Below are positions 16,514 to 25,681 of a stretch of DNA of 64,000 bases, one piece after another (within the stretch, counting starts at the first letter, position 1; each line of letters begins with the position of its first letter). The notes below the pieces were generated by a model. The model saw only the letters and a list, made by a program, of their open reading frames with translations. It made no database searches and was not told the origin of the DNA. A program made the translations under genes and the position numbers. The stretch is from JAJDXO01 sp965207535 (GTDB taxonomy: Bacteria > Pseudomonadota > Alphaproteobacteria > Rhodospirillales > UBA2165): assembly GCA_965207535.1 (NCBI GenBank), contig CBDBMR010000001.1, positions 62,001 to 126,000 of the forward strand, given 5' to 3'.

Positions 16514-18118
16514 ATCGAACATGACCTGGACATCCCGGTTCTCATCGTCGGCGCCGGGCCGGTGGGGCTCTCCGCCTCCATCGAGCTTGCCTGGCGGGGG
16601 ATCGAGAGCGCCTTGATCGAGCGCCGGGACGGCGACGTCAGACATCCCAAAATGAACCAGGTGGGGGTACGGACCGTCGAGCACTGCCGCCGCTGGGGCA
16701 TCGCCCGGAAGGTGCGGGAAAGCTCGGTTCCGGAGGATTTTCCCCGAAATATCCGGTTCCTGACGGCGTCGTCGGGCCATCAACTGGCCCACTACGAATT
16801 TCCGGCCCGCAAGGACGAGCCCTGCACCAATTCGCCGGAGGCTATCCAGCGTTGCTCGCAGATCTACTTCGACCCCATCCTGCGCGACCACGCCATTGAG
16901 CTCGGCGGCGCGGCCAACCTCTATTCCCATGAACTCGACGAGGTCTCACAGGACGCCGGCGGCGTGACGGCCCGGGTGACCGATATCGGGACCGGCGAAA
17001 CCAAGTTCATCCGCGCCCGGTACATGATCGCCTGCGACGGGGCCGAGAGCGGGGTGCGGGACCAACTGGGCATCGGCCTCGAAGGCGACATGTCTATGAA
17101 CTACAACGTCAACGCCTTCTTCCGGTCCGAGGATCACGAGGCGCTGTTCAGGCACGGCCGCTGCGTCATGCAATGGATGATCGACGGCGAAGGCGTCTGG
17201 GCGGATATCGTCTCCATCAACGGCAAGGACCTCTGGCGGTTCTCGCTCATGCGGGTGCCCGGCGGCGAGGTGCCGTCGTTCGAGGAAATGAGCCGGGAGC
17301 TCTGCCGCGCGGTCGGCAAGGAGATCGAACACGAGATTTATTCGGTGCTGCCCTGGGAGCGCCGCCGGGCCGTCGCCGAGCGGTTTCAGGAAGGCCGCAT
17401 CCTGTTGGCCGGCGACGCGGTCCACCAGATGTCGCCCACCGGCGGCTTCGGGATGAATACGGGCATTCAAGAGGCGGTGGACGCGGCGTGGAAGATCGCC
17501 GCGCGTCTCGAAGGCTGGGGCGGTGACGCGTTGGTCGCCAGTTACGATACCGAGCGCCGGCCCGTTGCCTGGACCATCGTCAATGAAGCCGCCCGCAACT
17601 TCACCCAATTCTCGAAGCTGCCCAAGGGCGCCGAGGACGTGACCGCGCCGGAAGGCCAAGACCTCCGAAAACGCATCGGCGAGACCATCTACGCGGAGCG
17701 TTTCGACCGGGAATACGTGATGGAGGGCGTGCCCCTCGGCTATCGCTACGAAGGCTCGCCGGTCATCCTGCCCGACGGCACGCCCGAACCGCCCTTCGAG
17801 GTGATGAACTACACTCCGACGGCTCGGCCCGGTCATCGGGCGCCCCACGGGTGGCTGGACGAGGAAACCTCCACCCTCGACCTGTTCGGACGCGGCTTCA
17901 CGCTGCTGCGATTTGACGGCGCCGGGACCGCCGAACTGGAATCCGCCGCCGCGGACCGGGGCGTGCCGTTGTCCGTGCGGGATATAGAAAACGACGATAT
18001 CGCGGCGCTTTACGAGCAGCCCCTGGTTCTCGTCAGGCCCGACGGGCATGTCGCCTGGTGGGGCGGGGCGCTGCCCCCCGATTGCGGCCAAATGGTGGAT
18101 ACGGTTCGCGGTGGCTAA
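16514..18118 (+). CDS. FAD-dependent aromatic monooxygenase (MhpA/PheA-like)
   Basis: This group A flavin hydroxylase would add a hydroxyl to an aromatic ring with NAD(P)H and O2. The FAD motif VGAGPVGLSA lies near the start, a DG-type NAD(P)H/FAD motif (ACDGAESGVRDQLGI) follows around 170, and the GD motif (ILLAGDAVHQMSPTGGFG) lies near 300. No ATG, GTG or TTG precedes the FAD motif in frame. A GGGGGG run 7 nt upstream of an ATC at 16514 marks the best start, and GTG 16562 would delete the dinucleotide fold. A non-canonical start or one-base error near 16520 is likely. It is divergent from the VOC dioxygenase gene. Confidence 0.85.
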   Translation: MEHDLDIPVLIVGAGPVGLSASIELAWRGIESALIERRDGDVRHPKMNQVGVRTVEHCRRWGIARKVRESSVPEDFPRNIRFLTASSGHQLAHYEFPARKDEPCTNSPEAIQRCSQIYFDPILRDHAIELGGAANLYSHELDEVSQDAGGVTARVTDIGTGETKFIRARYMIACDGAESGVRDQLGIGLEGDMSMNYNVNAFFRSEDHEALFRHGRCVMQWMIDGEGVWADIVSINGKDLWRFSLMRVPGGEVPSFEEMSRELCRAVGKEIEHEIYSVLPWERRRAVAERFQEGRILLAGDAVHQMSPTGGFGMNTGIQEAVDAAWKIAARLEGWGGDALVASYDTERRPVAWTIVNEAARNFTQFSKLPKGAEDVTAPEGQDLRKRIGETIYAERFDREYVMEGVPLGYRYEGSPVILPDGTPEPPFEVMNYTPTARPGHRAPHGWLDEETSTLDLFGRGFTLLRFDGAGTAELESAAADRGVPLSVRDIENDDIAALYEQPLVLVRPDGHVAWWGGALPPDCGQMVDTVRGG

Positions 18119-18168
18119 GCTCCCTTGCGCCCGCTCCCCGATCGGGTTTACGCTAAATTCCTGAGCAT

Positions 18169-18192
18169 GATCCTTTTTTAAAAATTTGGATC
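18169..18192. promoter_or_regulatory. Interrupted palindrome upstream of the TctC-like gene
   Basis: GATCC and GGATC flank an A/T run (24 bp in all), ending 19 bp before the start of the binding-protein gene and 11 bp before its AGGGGAGGAAA ribosome-binding region. It could be an operator or a weak terminator of the upstream monooxygenase gene. The evidence is symmetry only. Confidence 0.25.
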
Positions 18193-18211
18193 GCCATTAG
18201 GGGAGGAAACT

Positions 18212-19300
18212 ATGGTGAAATCGCGATTAGCCGTGCTCGCGGGCCTTTGTGCAGGGGTTTCCGCGGCGGCGCTTACCGTGCCGGTCACCTCCGTGACCGC
18301 CGCCGAATACTACGCAGGCAAGACCCTTACCATCCTGACCGGCTCGCGGGCCGGCGGCGGGGCGGACACCAGCCTGAGACTGCTGGCGCCGTTCCTCAAC
18401 AAACACATTGCGGGCAATCCGGAAATCGTCGTCAAGAACATGCCGGGCGCCGGCGGCCAGAAGCCCTGGAACCTGCTTTGGGAAAAAACCCGTCCAGACG
18501 GGATGACCATCATCTACAGCGCCTGGAATCCGGTGGGGCGGGTGACCGGCTCCAAAGGTCTCCGGGCCGACTACTCGAAGATGAACTTCATCACGGGTCA
18601 GCCGATACCCCGGATGAGCTACATCAAGACGGGCGGCCCCGACAACATCAAGACCCGGGACGACCTGTTGACGGCCAAGAACATCGTCCTGGCCGGCAAC
18701 CGTCCGACCAGCGTGCTTGATCTGTCGATCCGCACCAGCCTGGAGATGCTGGGCGTCGAAAATTACATCTATGTGCCCGGCCTCAACCCGCCCAAGGCCT
18801 ATGCCTCGGTTCGCAAGGGCGAGACCAACCTGACCACGACCGGCATCAACTTCTACCGCAACCGGGTGGAACCCTCGGTGGTGAAGGCCGGAGAGGTCAT
18901 TCCGCTGTTCTACTATCCGGCGGTCGGTGCCGACGGGACGATCAAGAAGTCACCGTTCATCAAGGACATGCCCAACATCTACGAGTACTACAAGCAGGTG
19001 AAGGGCAAGGAACCGTCCGGCGTCGCCTGGGAAGCCCACAAGTGGATGCAGAAGGTGACCGGCAACATGATCTACGCGTCGTTCTCGCCGCGCGGCACGC
19101 CGGACGCCGCCAACAATCCGTTGCGCGAGGGTTTCGCCAAGGCGTGGAGGGACCCGGAACTGGCGCCGAAGATGCTGAAGAGCATCGGGTTGCCGCCGCA
19201 ATCCGTCAGCGTTGAAGAGGGCGTCAAGATCGTCAATTCCGTGGACACCGTCGATCCCAAGATCGTCGCCTACTTCAAGGAACTGATGACGCGCAAATAG
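18212..19300 (+). CDS. Tripartite tricarboxylate transporter substrate-binding protein (TctC/Bug family)
   Basis: This periplasmic binding protein of 362 residues has a signal peptide of about 30 residues (cut near TAA-EYY). The opening YAGKTLTILTGSRAGGGADTSLRLLA and the VVKNMPGAGGQ block are family signatures, although the divergent first half places it in the distant Bug group. A strong AGGGGAGGAAA ribosome-binding site precedes the ATG. No TctA/TctB membrane genes are in the window, so it must share a distant transporter or act as an orphan receptor. Position among aromatic-degradation genes suggests an aromatic or dicarboxylic acid ligand. Confidence 0.88.
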   Translation: MVKSRLAVLAGLCAGVSAAALTVPVTSVTAAEYYAGKTLTILTGSRAGGGADTSLRLLAPFLNKHIAGNPEIVVKNMPGAGGQKPWNLLWEKTRPDGMTIIYSAWNPVGRVTGSKGLRADYSKMNFITGQPIPRMSYIKTGGPDNIKTRDDLLTAKNIVLAGNRPTSVLDLSIRTSLEMLGVENYIYVPGLNPPKAYASVRKGETNLTTTGINFYRNRVEPSVVKAGEVIPLFYYPAVGADGTIKKSPFIKDMPNIYEYYKQVKGKEPSGVAWEAHKWMQKVTGNMIYASFSPRGTPDAANNPLREGFAKAWRDPELAPKMLKSIGLPPQSVSVEEGVKIVNSVDTVDPKIVAYFKELMTRK

Positions 19301-19348
19301 CGCTCCAAATAGCGTTCAAGGGGCGTCGAGAGTTTCGAAAGGGGGGTG

Positions 19349-20089
19349 TTAGGCCTCGCCGGCGGCGGCTTCCGGGTCGCCGTCGGTGAGGTGCTCCCAC
19401 ATCCGTTCATAAATCCGGCCCGTGCCGACGGCGCGGGTCTCGACCTGCTCCGGGGTCATCGCGGGCGCGGTATCCGCCTCGCCGCATTTCAGCACCTCCA
19501 GTTCCACCCGGGCGGCGTCCTCCAGGTACCAGGTGAAAACCACCGCTTCTTGGAGCGTCCCGCCCGCCGTGACGCAGCCGTTGCCGCGCATGATCAGCGC
19601 GCGTCCGCCGCCGAACAAATCCGCGAGCGCTGCCGCCTGCTCGTCCGAGCGGATAAGCAGGGGATCGTCCCAGAGCGGTGGTTCGGGCGCGAAATAGGAA
19701 CCGAAGCCGTGCCGCGCCTTCGGCGTTTTCGCCATCGCGGACAGGGCCATGACGTTCATCGGCATGGAGCGGACCACGCCGCCGACATCCGGCCGGCGCC
19801 GGTAGATCTGCTGATGGATGCGGACCTCGCCCAGCACGCCCTCGGGCAACGGACCCTCGACCGGCACCACGCTGCCGTCTTCGCCGGGTTTGATCAGACC
19901 CATGGGATTGGGGGCGCAGACCAGGAAGTTGTCGGCATCGATCCGCGCGCTGCAATGGCCATAGGCGTGTACGAGGCCGGCGCGGGCCAGCGCCCGGGCC
20001 GCCATACGGACGAGGACTTGCGTATCCTGGTTCAGATTGGGGCTCAGCTTTGGAACTCGGCGATATCGGGCACCGCGCCCCAGCCGCAC
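19349..20089 (-). CDS. Class II aldolase/adducin-family protein
   Basis: The family includes metal-dependent aldolases, dehydratases and decarboxylases that act on small hydroxy or keto acids. Metal-site blocks AYGHCSARID and GNGCVTAGG are visible, but the usual HxH (VHIHP) motif reads VVRSMPMNVMALS, so part of the zinc site is changed. The start is uncertain. The GTG at 20089 overlaps the upstream VOC gene by 46 bp, while an ATG at 20005 removes part of the first helix. It is on the same strand and just downstream of the VOC dioxygenase, consistent with processing its product. Confidence 0.75.
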   Translation of the reverse strand: MRLGRGARYRRVPKLSPNLNQDTQVLVRMAARALARAGLVHAYGHCSARIDADNFLVCAPNPMGLIKPGEDGSVVPVEGPLPEGVLGEVRIHQQIYRRRPDVGGVVRSMPMNVMALSAMAKTPKARHGFGSYFAPEPPLWDDPLLIRSDEQAAALADLFGGGRALIMRGNGCVTAGGTLQEAVVFTWYLEDAARVELEVLKCGEADTAPAMTPEQVETRAVGTGRIYERMWEHLTDGDPEAAAGEA

Positions 20090-20904
20090 AACGACGCATC
20101 GGCGAACGGAAACTGCCGCGGCCGGTAGGCCGCATCGTCGTCGATGATGTTGCGGTCCGAGTTCGAATACTCGAACACCATGCCGTCATGACCCTCGAAG
20201 TAGAGAAAATACCCGCCCGACGTGATGTGGCGGCCGGGGCCGAAGACGATCCTCACCTGGCGCTCTTGAAGGAAGTACCAGGACCGCATGACATCGTCGA
20301 TGCTCTCCACCTGATGGTTGATGTGCTGAATGCCCGGATGATCGGTCGGGAACAGCGCGATCTGATGGTGAACGTTCTTCATTCGCAGCAGCGGCGAGGT
20401 GCCGATCCAGTCGCTGACCTTGATGTTGAAATGGGTGACCCAGAACTTCTCGTCCCGGGGCGGATCGGTGGAGTTGAGACCAATATGGCCGAGGCCAACC
20501 ACGCCGGCATCCCGGGTCGGAAAATAGCGCCGGTTGGCATCCTCGGGCCGCGTCACCAGTTCGATCCGGTTGCCGGTCGGATCCTCGAACCAGGCCATGT
20601 CCATGACGTGCCGGTCGGCGATCTCTTCCGCCGTGCCCCGGGTGCAGGCGATGCCCTGGCCGTTCAGGTAGGCCATCGCGTCCTCGAGGCCGTACCAGTC
20701 CTTGAGCTCGATGCCGACGGCATGGTCGCGCGGATCGCCCTCGAAATAGCAGACCGAATGGTCCCGGTAGCTGGTGCGGAGATAAAGCTGGCCATTGTCC
20801 CGCCGGATCGGCTGGAAGCCGAGTATCTCCTTGGCGTAGGTCTCGGCCCCATCCAGGTCCCGGGTACCCATGCGTAGGTAGCTGAGATCGCGTAACTCGA
20901 TCAT
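20044..20904 (-). CDS. VOC-family extradiol ring-cleavage dioxygenase (catechol 2,3-dioxygenase-like)
   Basis: This is a two-domain VOC protein of 286 residues from the ATG at 20904, which has an AGGAGG site 8 nt upstream. Iron ligands of type I extradiol enzymes are recognisable: GLGHIGLNS (His), the IQHINHQVES block (His) and MVFEYSNSDR (Glu). The sequence between them, with NVHHQIALFP, resembles 2,3-dihydroxybiphenyl or catechol 2,3-dioxygenases. It is divergent from the Rieske dioxygenase operon, fitting a pathway in which the Rieske enzyme and SDR make the catechol that this enzyme opens. An extension to 22389 is an antisense shadow. Confidence 0.88.
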   Translation of the reverse strand: MIELRDLSYLRMGTRDLDGAETYAKEILGFQPIRRDNGQLYLRTSYRDHSVCYFEGDPRDHAVGIELKDWYGLEDAMAYLNGQGIACTRGTAEEIADRHVMDMAWFEDPTGNRIELVTRPEDANRRYFPTRDAGVVGLGHIGLNSTDPPRDEKFWVTHFNIKVSDWIGTSPLLRMKNVHHQIALFPTDHPGIQHINHQVESIDDVMRSWYFLQERQVRIVFGPGRHITSGGYFLYFEGHDGMVFEYSNSDRNIIDDDAAYRPRQFPFADASLCGWGAVPDIAEFQS

Positions 20905-21000
20905 CTGAATTCCTCCTGGCGTCAGTTTAGCAAACCGGAATCGGGAAATGGAATGGTCTTCGCGGCCCTGACCGTTGACCGGTCTCGGTTGGTCGGAGGA

Positions 21001-21030
21001 TTGCCCGTGCCGCCTGGCGATGGCTATAGT
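21001..21030 (+). promoter_or_regulatory. Candidate sigma-70 promoter of the Rieske dioxygenase operon
   Basis: TTGCCC (21001-21006) and TATAGT (21025-21030) are separated by 18 bp and would start transcription about 20 bp before the ATG at 21058. This favours that start over the in-frame ATG at 20953, which would be upstream of the promoter. A short palindrome GTTT-AGC-AAAC at 20925-20935 in the same divergent region is a possible operator. Confidence 0.4.
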
Positions 21031-21057
21031 TCGGCCAAACAGGCGGGATTTGGCTCC

Positions 21058-22446
21058 ATGGCGGGCGGAGATCGGAAATATCTCGGTGGACTGGTACGCA
21101 CCTCGGAGGGGCGGATCAGCCGTGAGGTTTTTTCCAGCCGGTCCGTCTACGAGGATGAACTCGAGCGCTTGTTCGCCCGCTGCTGGCTGTTCGTCGGACA
21201 CGCGAGCCAGGTCCCGGAGCCGGGCGATTTCGTCCTCGGCCGCATGGGCGAGGAGTCGGTCATCTTCAACCGGGACCGCAACGGCAAGCTTCACGTCTTC
21301 CTCAACACCTGCCGTCACCGGGGCATGCGGGTGTGCCGGTATGACCAGGGAAACAGCCGCAAGTTCTCCTGCCCCTATCACGCCTGGGTGTACTCGGACG
21401 AAGGCGGCCTGATCGCCGTTCCGAAACTGGAAAGCGGCTACCATAACGAGCTCGACACCGCCGAATGGGGCCTGATCGAAGCCAGGGTGGCCGAGTACCA
21501 CGGCTATGTGTTCGCCTGCTGGGACGAGGAAACGCCCGGGTTCGAAGACTATCTCGGGGACTTCCGCTTCTATTTCGATGATTACTGCCGGATGTTCGAC
21601 GGCGGCTTCGGCGAATGGGAGGCATTCGGCGGCACCTTCAAATGGCGGATGCCCTGTAACTGGAAGTTCGCGGCGGAGAATTTCGGCGGCGACTATTACC
21701 ACAACCCGTCGCATGCCTCGGTCGACGCGGTGATCCTCTCGCCGGCCGGCGTCGAGGGCCGGCACACCTATGACGCCGTAACCCGGGCCCGGGAACTCCA
21801 CAGGCTCAACATCTGTTTCCCCGGCATCGGCCACACCGCGCGGGGCGAATACTTCAAGGACGATTACGAGTACATGCCCACCTACCAGGAAATGCCGGTG
21901 GTCGAGGATTACTTCCGGGAGTGCTACGCCAAGCGCCAGGAACTTCTGGGCGAGAAGGCCCGCTTCTTCGGTCATGGCGGGACCATCTTCCCCAACGTCT
22001 CCTATTCCAACGGGGTCCAGTCCATGGGCACCTGGAACCCGGTTGGGCCGCACGAGACGGAGGCCTGGCGCATCTTCCTGGTGCCCAAGGACGCGCCGGA
22101 CGAGGTCAAAAACGTGCTCCGCCACTACGTCATCCGCTATCAGGGGCCGTCCGGGCTCACCGAGCAGGACGACATGGAAAACTGGGGCTACGCCCATGAG
22201 GGCGCCCGCGGCACCATCGCGCGGCGCTTCGACTATCACTACGGCATGGGGCAGGGTCACGAGAAGCGGGGCTGGCCGGCCGAATGGCTGGGCGGCGACG
22301 TTTACGCCACCGAAGACGTGTCCGAACAGAACCAGCGGGCGTTCTTCGATTGCTGGGCCCGCCATATGGATACCCCGCCCAGTACGCACGGCGCCCGGAA
22401 GCCCAGTGCGCAGGGCGCCGGAAAGAATGCCGAGGCGGCGGAATAA
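21058..22446 (+). CDS. Rieske aromatic ring-hydroxylating dioxygenase, alpha subunit
   Basis: This is the catalytic large subunit of a two-component-type dioxygenase that adds O2 to an aromatic ring to give a cis-dihydrodiol. In 462 residues the Rieske [2Fe-2S] ligands are C85, H87, C105 and H108, and the mononuclear iron site is D212-x2-H215-x3-H219 in NFGGDYYHNPSHAS. The start at 21058 agrees with the promoter candidate. It overlaps the beta subunit gene by one base (TAATG). No Rieske ferredoxin or reductase gene is in the window, so electron supply must come from elsewhere. Confidence 0.95.
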   Translation: MAGGDRKYLGGLVRTSEGRISREVFSSRSVYEDELERLFARCWLFVGHASQVPEPGDFVLGRMGEESVIFNRDRNGKLHVFLNTCRHRGMRVCRYDQGNSRKFSCPYHAWVYSDEGGLIAVPKLESGYHNELDTAEWGLIEARVAEYHGYVFACWDEETPGFEDYLGDFRFYFDDYCRMFDGGFGEWEAFGGTFKWRMPCNWKFAAENFGGDYYHNPSHASVDAVILSPAGVEGRHTYDAVTRARELHRLNICFPGIGHTARGEYFKDDYEYMPTYQEMPVVEDYFRECYAKRQELLGEKARFFGHGGTIFPNVSYSNGVQSMGTWNPVGPHETEAWRIFLVPKDAPDEVKNVLRHYVIRYQGPSGLTEQDDMENWGYAHEGARGTIARRFDYHYGMGQGHEKRGWPAEWLGGDVYATEDVSEQNQRAFFDCWARHMDTPPSTHGARKPSAQGAGKNAEAAE

Positions 22447-22979
22447 TGGATAGCCATCGGGACACGCCGGAATTGGAGCAACTCCTGCTGCGCCACGCCG
22501 TCGAACGGTTCTACGCCATGGAGGCGGAACTGCTCGATGCGCGGCAATTCGAGGCCTGGCTCGATCTCCTGGACGAGGACATCCACTACTGGATGCCCCT
22601 TACCCGCAACAAGGCCTTCGGCGAGTGGGAAGGGGAACTGACCGAGGCGGGCAGGGATTTGAACTGGTTCGACGAGGGCAAGTTCGAACTCGAGCAGCGG
22701 GTGAAGCAGATCATGACCGGACTGCACTGGGCGGAAGAACCCGTCTCCCGCACCAGCCACCTGATCTCCAACCTGCAGGTGGAAGAGGATGGCGGCGGGA
22801 TCGCCGCCAGATGCCGGTTCCTCCTCTATCGCAGCCGCAACGAGACCGAGACCGATACGTTCGTCGGCAAGCGCCACGACCGGCTGAAGCGGGCGCCGGG
22901 CGGTTTCAGGATTGCCGAACGCCGCATCTTCCTCGATCAAAACGTGCTGCTCGCCAAGAACCTGACGGTGTTCTTCTAG
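22446..22979 (+). CDS. Aromatic ring-hydroxylating dioxygenase, beta subunit
   Basis: This 177-residue small subunit has the NTF2-like fold of ring-hydroxylating dioxygenase beta chains. Characteristic blocks are RFYAMEAELLDARQFEAWLDL, the DEDIHYWMPLTRN segment and the C-terminal RIAERRIFLDQNVLL. It assembles with the alpha subunit, usually as alpha3beta3, and has a structural role. Start overlaps the alpha stop and its stop overlaps the GTG of the following SDR gene, so all three are tightly coupled. Confidence 0.94.
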   Translation: MDSHRDTPELEQLLLRHAVERFYAMEAELLDARQFEAWLDLLDEDIHYWMPLTRNKAFGEWEGELTEAGRDLNWFDEGKFELEQRVKQIMTGLHWAEEPVSRTSHLISNLQVEEDGGGIAARCRFLLYRSRNETETDTFVGKRHDRLKRAPGGFRIAERRIFLDQNVLLAKNLTVFF

Positions 22980-23761
22980 TGGCCGGCGGCGGCAGGCCGG
23001 GCGCCGTCATCGTTACCGGCGCCACCTACGGGATCGGCCGGGGCATCGTCCTCGATCTCGCCCGCCGGGGCTGGCCGGTGGTGGGGCTGGGGCTCGACGC
23101 CCGGCAGGTCGGGAGCGCCGCCGAAGGCGGGATCGCCGGAACCCGCGGCGCGCTCGAAGCCGAAAACCTGATTGCCGAGATCATCGAGACGGACGTCAGC
23201 GATGCCGCCCAGGTTGCGGCGGCGGTGAAGGCCGCGGCCTCGGCTCACGGCCGGGTCCACGGGCTCGTCAACAACGCGGCGATCCGGCCCGTGGGCACCA
23301 TCCTGGACACCGATGAAGAGACCTTCGAGCGGACCGTCGCGGTCAACCTCAAGGGACAGTTCCTCACCTGCAAGGCGGTGATCCCGCTGATGAAAGAGGC
23401 CGGCGGCGGATCGATCATCAATGTGGGGTCCGGGGCCGGCTACGGGAAGCCCGGCATCCTTGCCTATTCGGCGAGCAAGGGCGGGGTCTTCGCCTTGTCC
23501 GCCGCGCTGGCCCACGATCACCGCGCCGACGGCATCCGGGTCAACGTGGTGGTGCCGGGACCGCAGACCGCGTCGGGCATGGTCGAGGAGATGTCGGCCA
23601 GCGGCGATCCGCCGCCGCCCGAAACGGTTTCCGGCCGTCAGACCTCTCCGCGGGATGTCGCCAACGCGGTGGCGTTTCTGCTGTCGGACGAAGCCGAACA
23701 GATGTCGGGCACCATCATCGATGTCGGCAGTGTGGCCGGTCAGGCAGGGGTGAATCTCTAG
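22979..23761 (+). CDS. Short-chain dehydrogenase/reductase, probable cis-dihydrodiol dehydrogenase
   Basis: This is a classical SDR of 260 residues starting at a GTG that overlaps the beta-subunit stop. The NAD(P)-binding TGATYGIG is at 13-20, NNAA appears near 98 and the catalytic YSASK with an upstream Ser (INVGSGAG) is intact. Position directly after the Rieske subunits suggests it rearomatises the dihydrodiol to a catechol, the usual second step. Sequence alone does not prove substrate. Confidence 0.88.
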   Translation: MAGGGRPGAVIVTGATYGIGRGIVLDLARRGWPVVGLGLDARQVGSAAEGGIAGTRGALEAENLIAEIIETDVSDAAQVAAAVKAAASAHGRVHGLVNNAAIRPVGTILDTDEETFERTVAVNLKGQFLTCKAVIPLMKEAGGGSIINVGSGAGYGKPGILAYSASKGGVFALSAALAHDHRADGIRVNVVVPGPQTASGMVEEMSASGDPPPPETVSGRQTSPRDVANAVAFLLSDEAEQMSGTIIDVGSVAGQAGVNL

Positions 23762-24574
23762 GTGCGCCGCAACGGACCGGTCATCGCCGTTACCGGGCGG
23801 CTGCCCGGGTTCCGGTCCGCGTCTTTGGTCGCGCTCGCGCTATGGATGGCGTCCGGTGCCGCCGCTGCCGGCGACTATTACCTTCGGGCCGGCATCGGCC
23901 TTGACCGGCCGGGGGAGGCGGCGTTCACCGACAAGGATTGCTCCAGCACGGCTCCGGCTGCGCTCTACGGCTGCGGGAGCGGCCGCGACGGGGCGCCCTA
24001 CCGGTCGGCGGGAGGGTTCGGGACGGTGCCCGCGATCGAACTCGGGCTCGGCTATTTGACCGGGGGGTTCCGCTTCGAGGCGCTGGTCGACTCCCGGCCG
24101 CGATACACATTCGACGGCCGCGCCAATTTCCTCGCGCCGGACCGGCGGCAGGACGTATCGGCGAGGCTGTCGTCGGTGTCGGCCATGCTGGCCGGTTTCG
24201 TCGACCTAGCTGCGCTCGGGGTGCTGAAGCCCGGCCCGTTCGCGCCGTTCCTCGGCGCCGGGATCGGCGCGGCGCATTCCCGGATAGGCGAGACCACGAT
24301 GATCTTCCCGACCACGACCACCGTCGTGCCGGGCGGGAGCAGGACGGGGCCGGCATGGATGGCGACGGCGGGAATCGCGATGGCGCTGGACGACCGCGTG
24401 ACCCTCGACCTGGCGTGGCGCTACAGCGACCTTGGCGAGGTCCGCACGGCGCGGGGTCCCGGCCGCGTGGTCTGGCACGACGGCAGCCGGGCGCCGCGGC
24501 CGCTCGATCTGGCCCCGACGCGGGCGAGACTCCGGGGCCACGGCGTACGCCTGTCGCTCAGATATTCGTTCTGA
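23762..24574 (+). CDS. Outer-membrane beta-barrel protein
   Basis: This exported protein of 270 residues has an N-terminal signal peptide ending at AAA-GDYYL and a chain of alternating hydrophobic strands typical of eight-stranded OmpA/Opa-like barrels. It ends LSLRYSF with a terminal Phe, the outer-membrane targeting signature. Two Cys near residue 60-70 may form a loop disulfide. The GTG start directly abuts the SDR stop, so it belongs to the dioxygenase operon. It could be a channel for hydrophobic aromatic substrates, which is inference from context. Confidence 0.8.
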   Translation: MRRNGPVIAVTGRLPGFRSASLVALALWMASGAAAAGDYYLRAGIGLDRPGEAAFTDKDCSSTAPAALYGCGSGRDGAPYRSAGGFGTVPAIELGLGYLTGGFRFEALVDSRPRYTFDGRANFLAPDRRQDVSARLSSVSAMLAGFVDLAALGVLKPGPFAPFLGAGIGAAHSRIGETTMIFPTTTTVVPGGSRTGPAWMATAGIAMALDDRVTLDLAWRYSDLGEVRTARGPGRVVWHDGSRAPRPLDLAPTRARLRGHGVRLSLRYSF

Positions 24575-24665
24575 GGCGGGCGGCCCGCCGCGGGGGAATT
24601 GCGAAATCTCAAACGTGACCCGGGCCGGATGGCGGGTTTCTCGAGCATGAAATGCCCGGCAATCC

Positions 24666-25538
24666 CTAGACGCCGATCATTTCCATCACGTCGTTGAACA
24701 GATCGCCCTCTGGGTTGCCCAACTCCCGGCCCATCATGAAGTGGTTGGCGTCCGGGATTTCCATATGTTTGCCGTCGAGGCCCATTTCCATCCAAGTGGC
24801 GGCGTAGGCCGCAGATTGGCGGCGGAACTCGTCCGGTTCCGGCGCGCCGACGGCGACGATAAGCGGGCCCGCCTCCGTCGGCAGATGGTATTGGGGCGAA
24901 TTGGCGCGGGCGCTCTCGGCCGTCAGTTGAAGCTCATTGTTGTATCCGTGTGAGGCGAGCAGCAGGGAATCCAGGTCGAATATGCCCGACATGGCGCAGG
25001 CGCCCTTGACGACGTCGGCGGGTACGCCGTAGGCCCCGTGCCAGCCCGGCATCAGGGTGGCGCCGGTCAAATGGCCGCCCGCCGAGTTGCCCGAAACGTA
25101 GATCCGCCCGGGATCGCCGCCATACAAGGCGATTTCATTGTAGACCCAGGCAACGGCCGAACGGACATGGCCGACGATGGCTTCGATCCGGTAATCGGGG
25201 GCGAGGCCGTAATCGATGGGAACCCAGATGACCCCCCGGCCGCACATCGCCTTTGCCGCGAACGAGGCGGTATCCTTGGAGCCGCCGCGCCAGCCGCCGC
25301 CGTGAATGTAGATCATCACCGGCTGATTGTCGGGCGCCGGCGGCGCGAAGATATCCAGCTTCTGTTCCGGATCGCCGCCATAGGCCACGTCCAGGCGGGC
25401 GGCGGGAAACAAGGCGCGCGCCTCCTCGCTCATCCGCAGGTTTTCCTCTCGGTAGGCATCGACGCTCTCGACGGTTGTTTCGACGTCCAACTGCCGGGCA
25501 AGCTCGTCCGCCGTCAGACCGTGGTAAACCGTGTCCAT
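24666..25538 (-). CDS. Alpha/beta hydrolase, HSL/kynurenine-formamidase-like
   Basis: The 290-residue hydrolase has the oxyanion-hole motif HGGGW at 79-83, nucleophile elbow GNSAGG with S152, and a late DANHFMM segment supplying the histidine. The YGLAPDYRIEA block and overall spacing resemble BD-FAE/kynurenine formamidase and hormone-sensitive-lipase-type esterases. It is convergent with the dioxygenase operon. It may hydrolyse an amide or ester side chain of the aromatic compound, or a C-C bond of a ring-cleavage product, though the latter family looks different. Confidence 0.85.
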   Translation of the reverse strand: MDTVYHGLTADELARQLDVETTVESVDAYREENLRMSEEARALFPAARLDVAYGGDPEQKLDIFAPPAPDNQPVMIYIHGGGWRGGSKDTASFAAKAMCGRGVIWVPIDYGLAPDYRIEAIVGHVRSAVAWVYNEIALYGGDPGRIYVSGNSAGGHLTGATLMPGWHGAYGVPADVVKGACAMSGIFDLDSLLLASHGYNNELQLTAESARANSPQYHLPTEAGPLIVAVGAPEPDEFRRQSAAYAATWMEMGLDGKHMEIPDANHFMMGRELGNPEGDLFNDVMEMIGV

Positions 25539-25681
25539 GAAATGTCCTCCCGGGTGGTATCCTGTGTCTCAAGCTATAGCGGAAAGCCGGTGCGCGCGCC
25601 ACCGGGCGCCGTCCGGACTTCACGCCGCCCGCTTCCTGGGTGTATGTTTATCGGAACGCAATGCCATCCGGGGGGCAACAA

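Noticed and set aside
20905..22389. A long N-terminal extension of the VOC dioxygenase
   Set aside because: It is antisense to the Rieske alpha subunit; the ATG at 20904 has a good ribosome-binding site and gives the normal family length.
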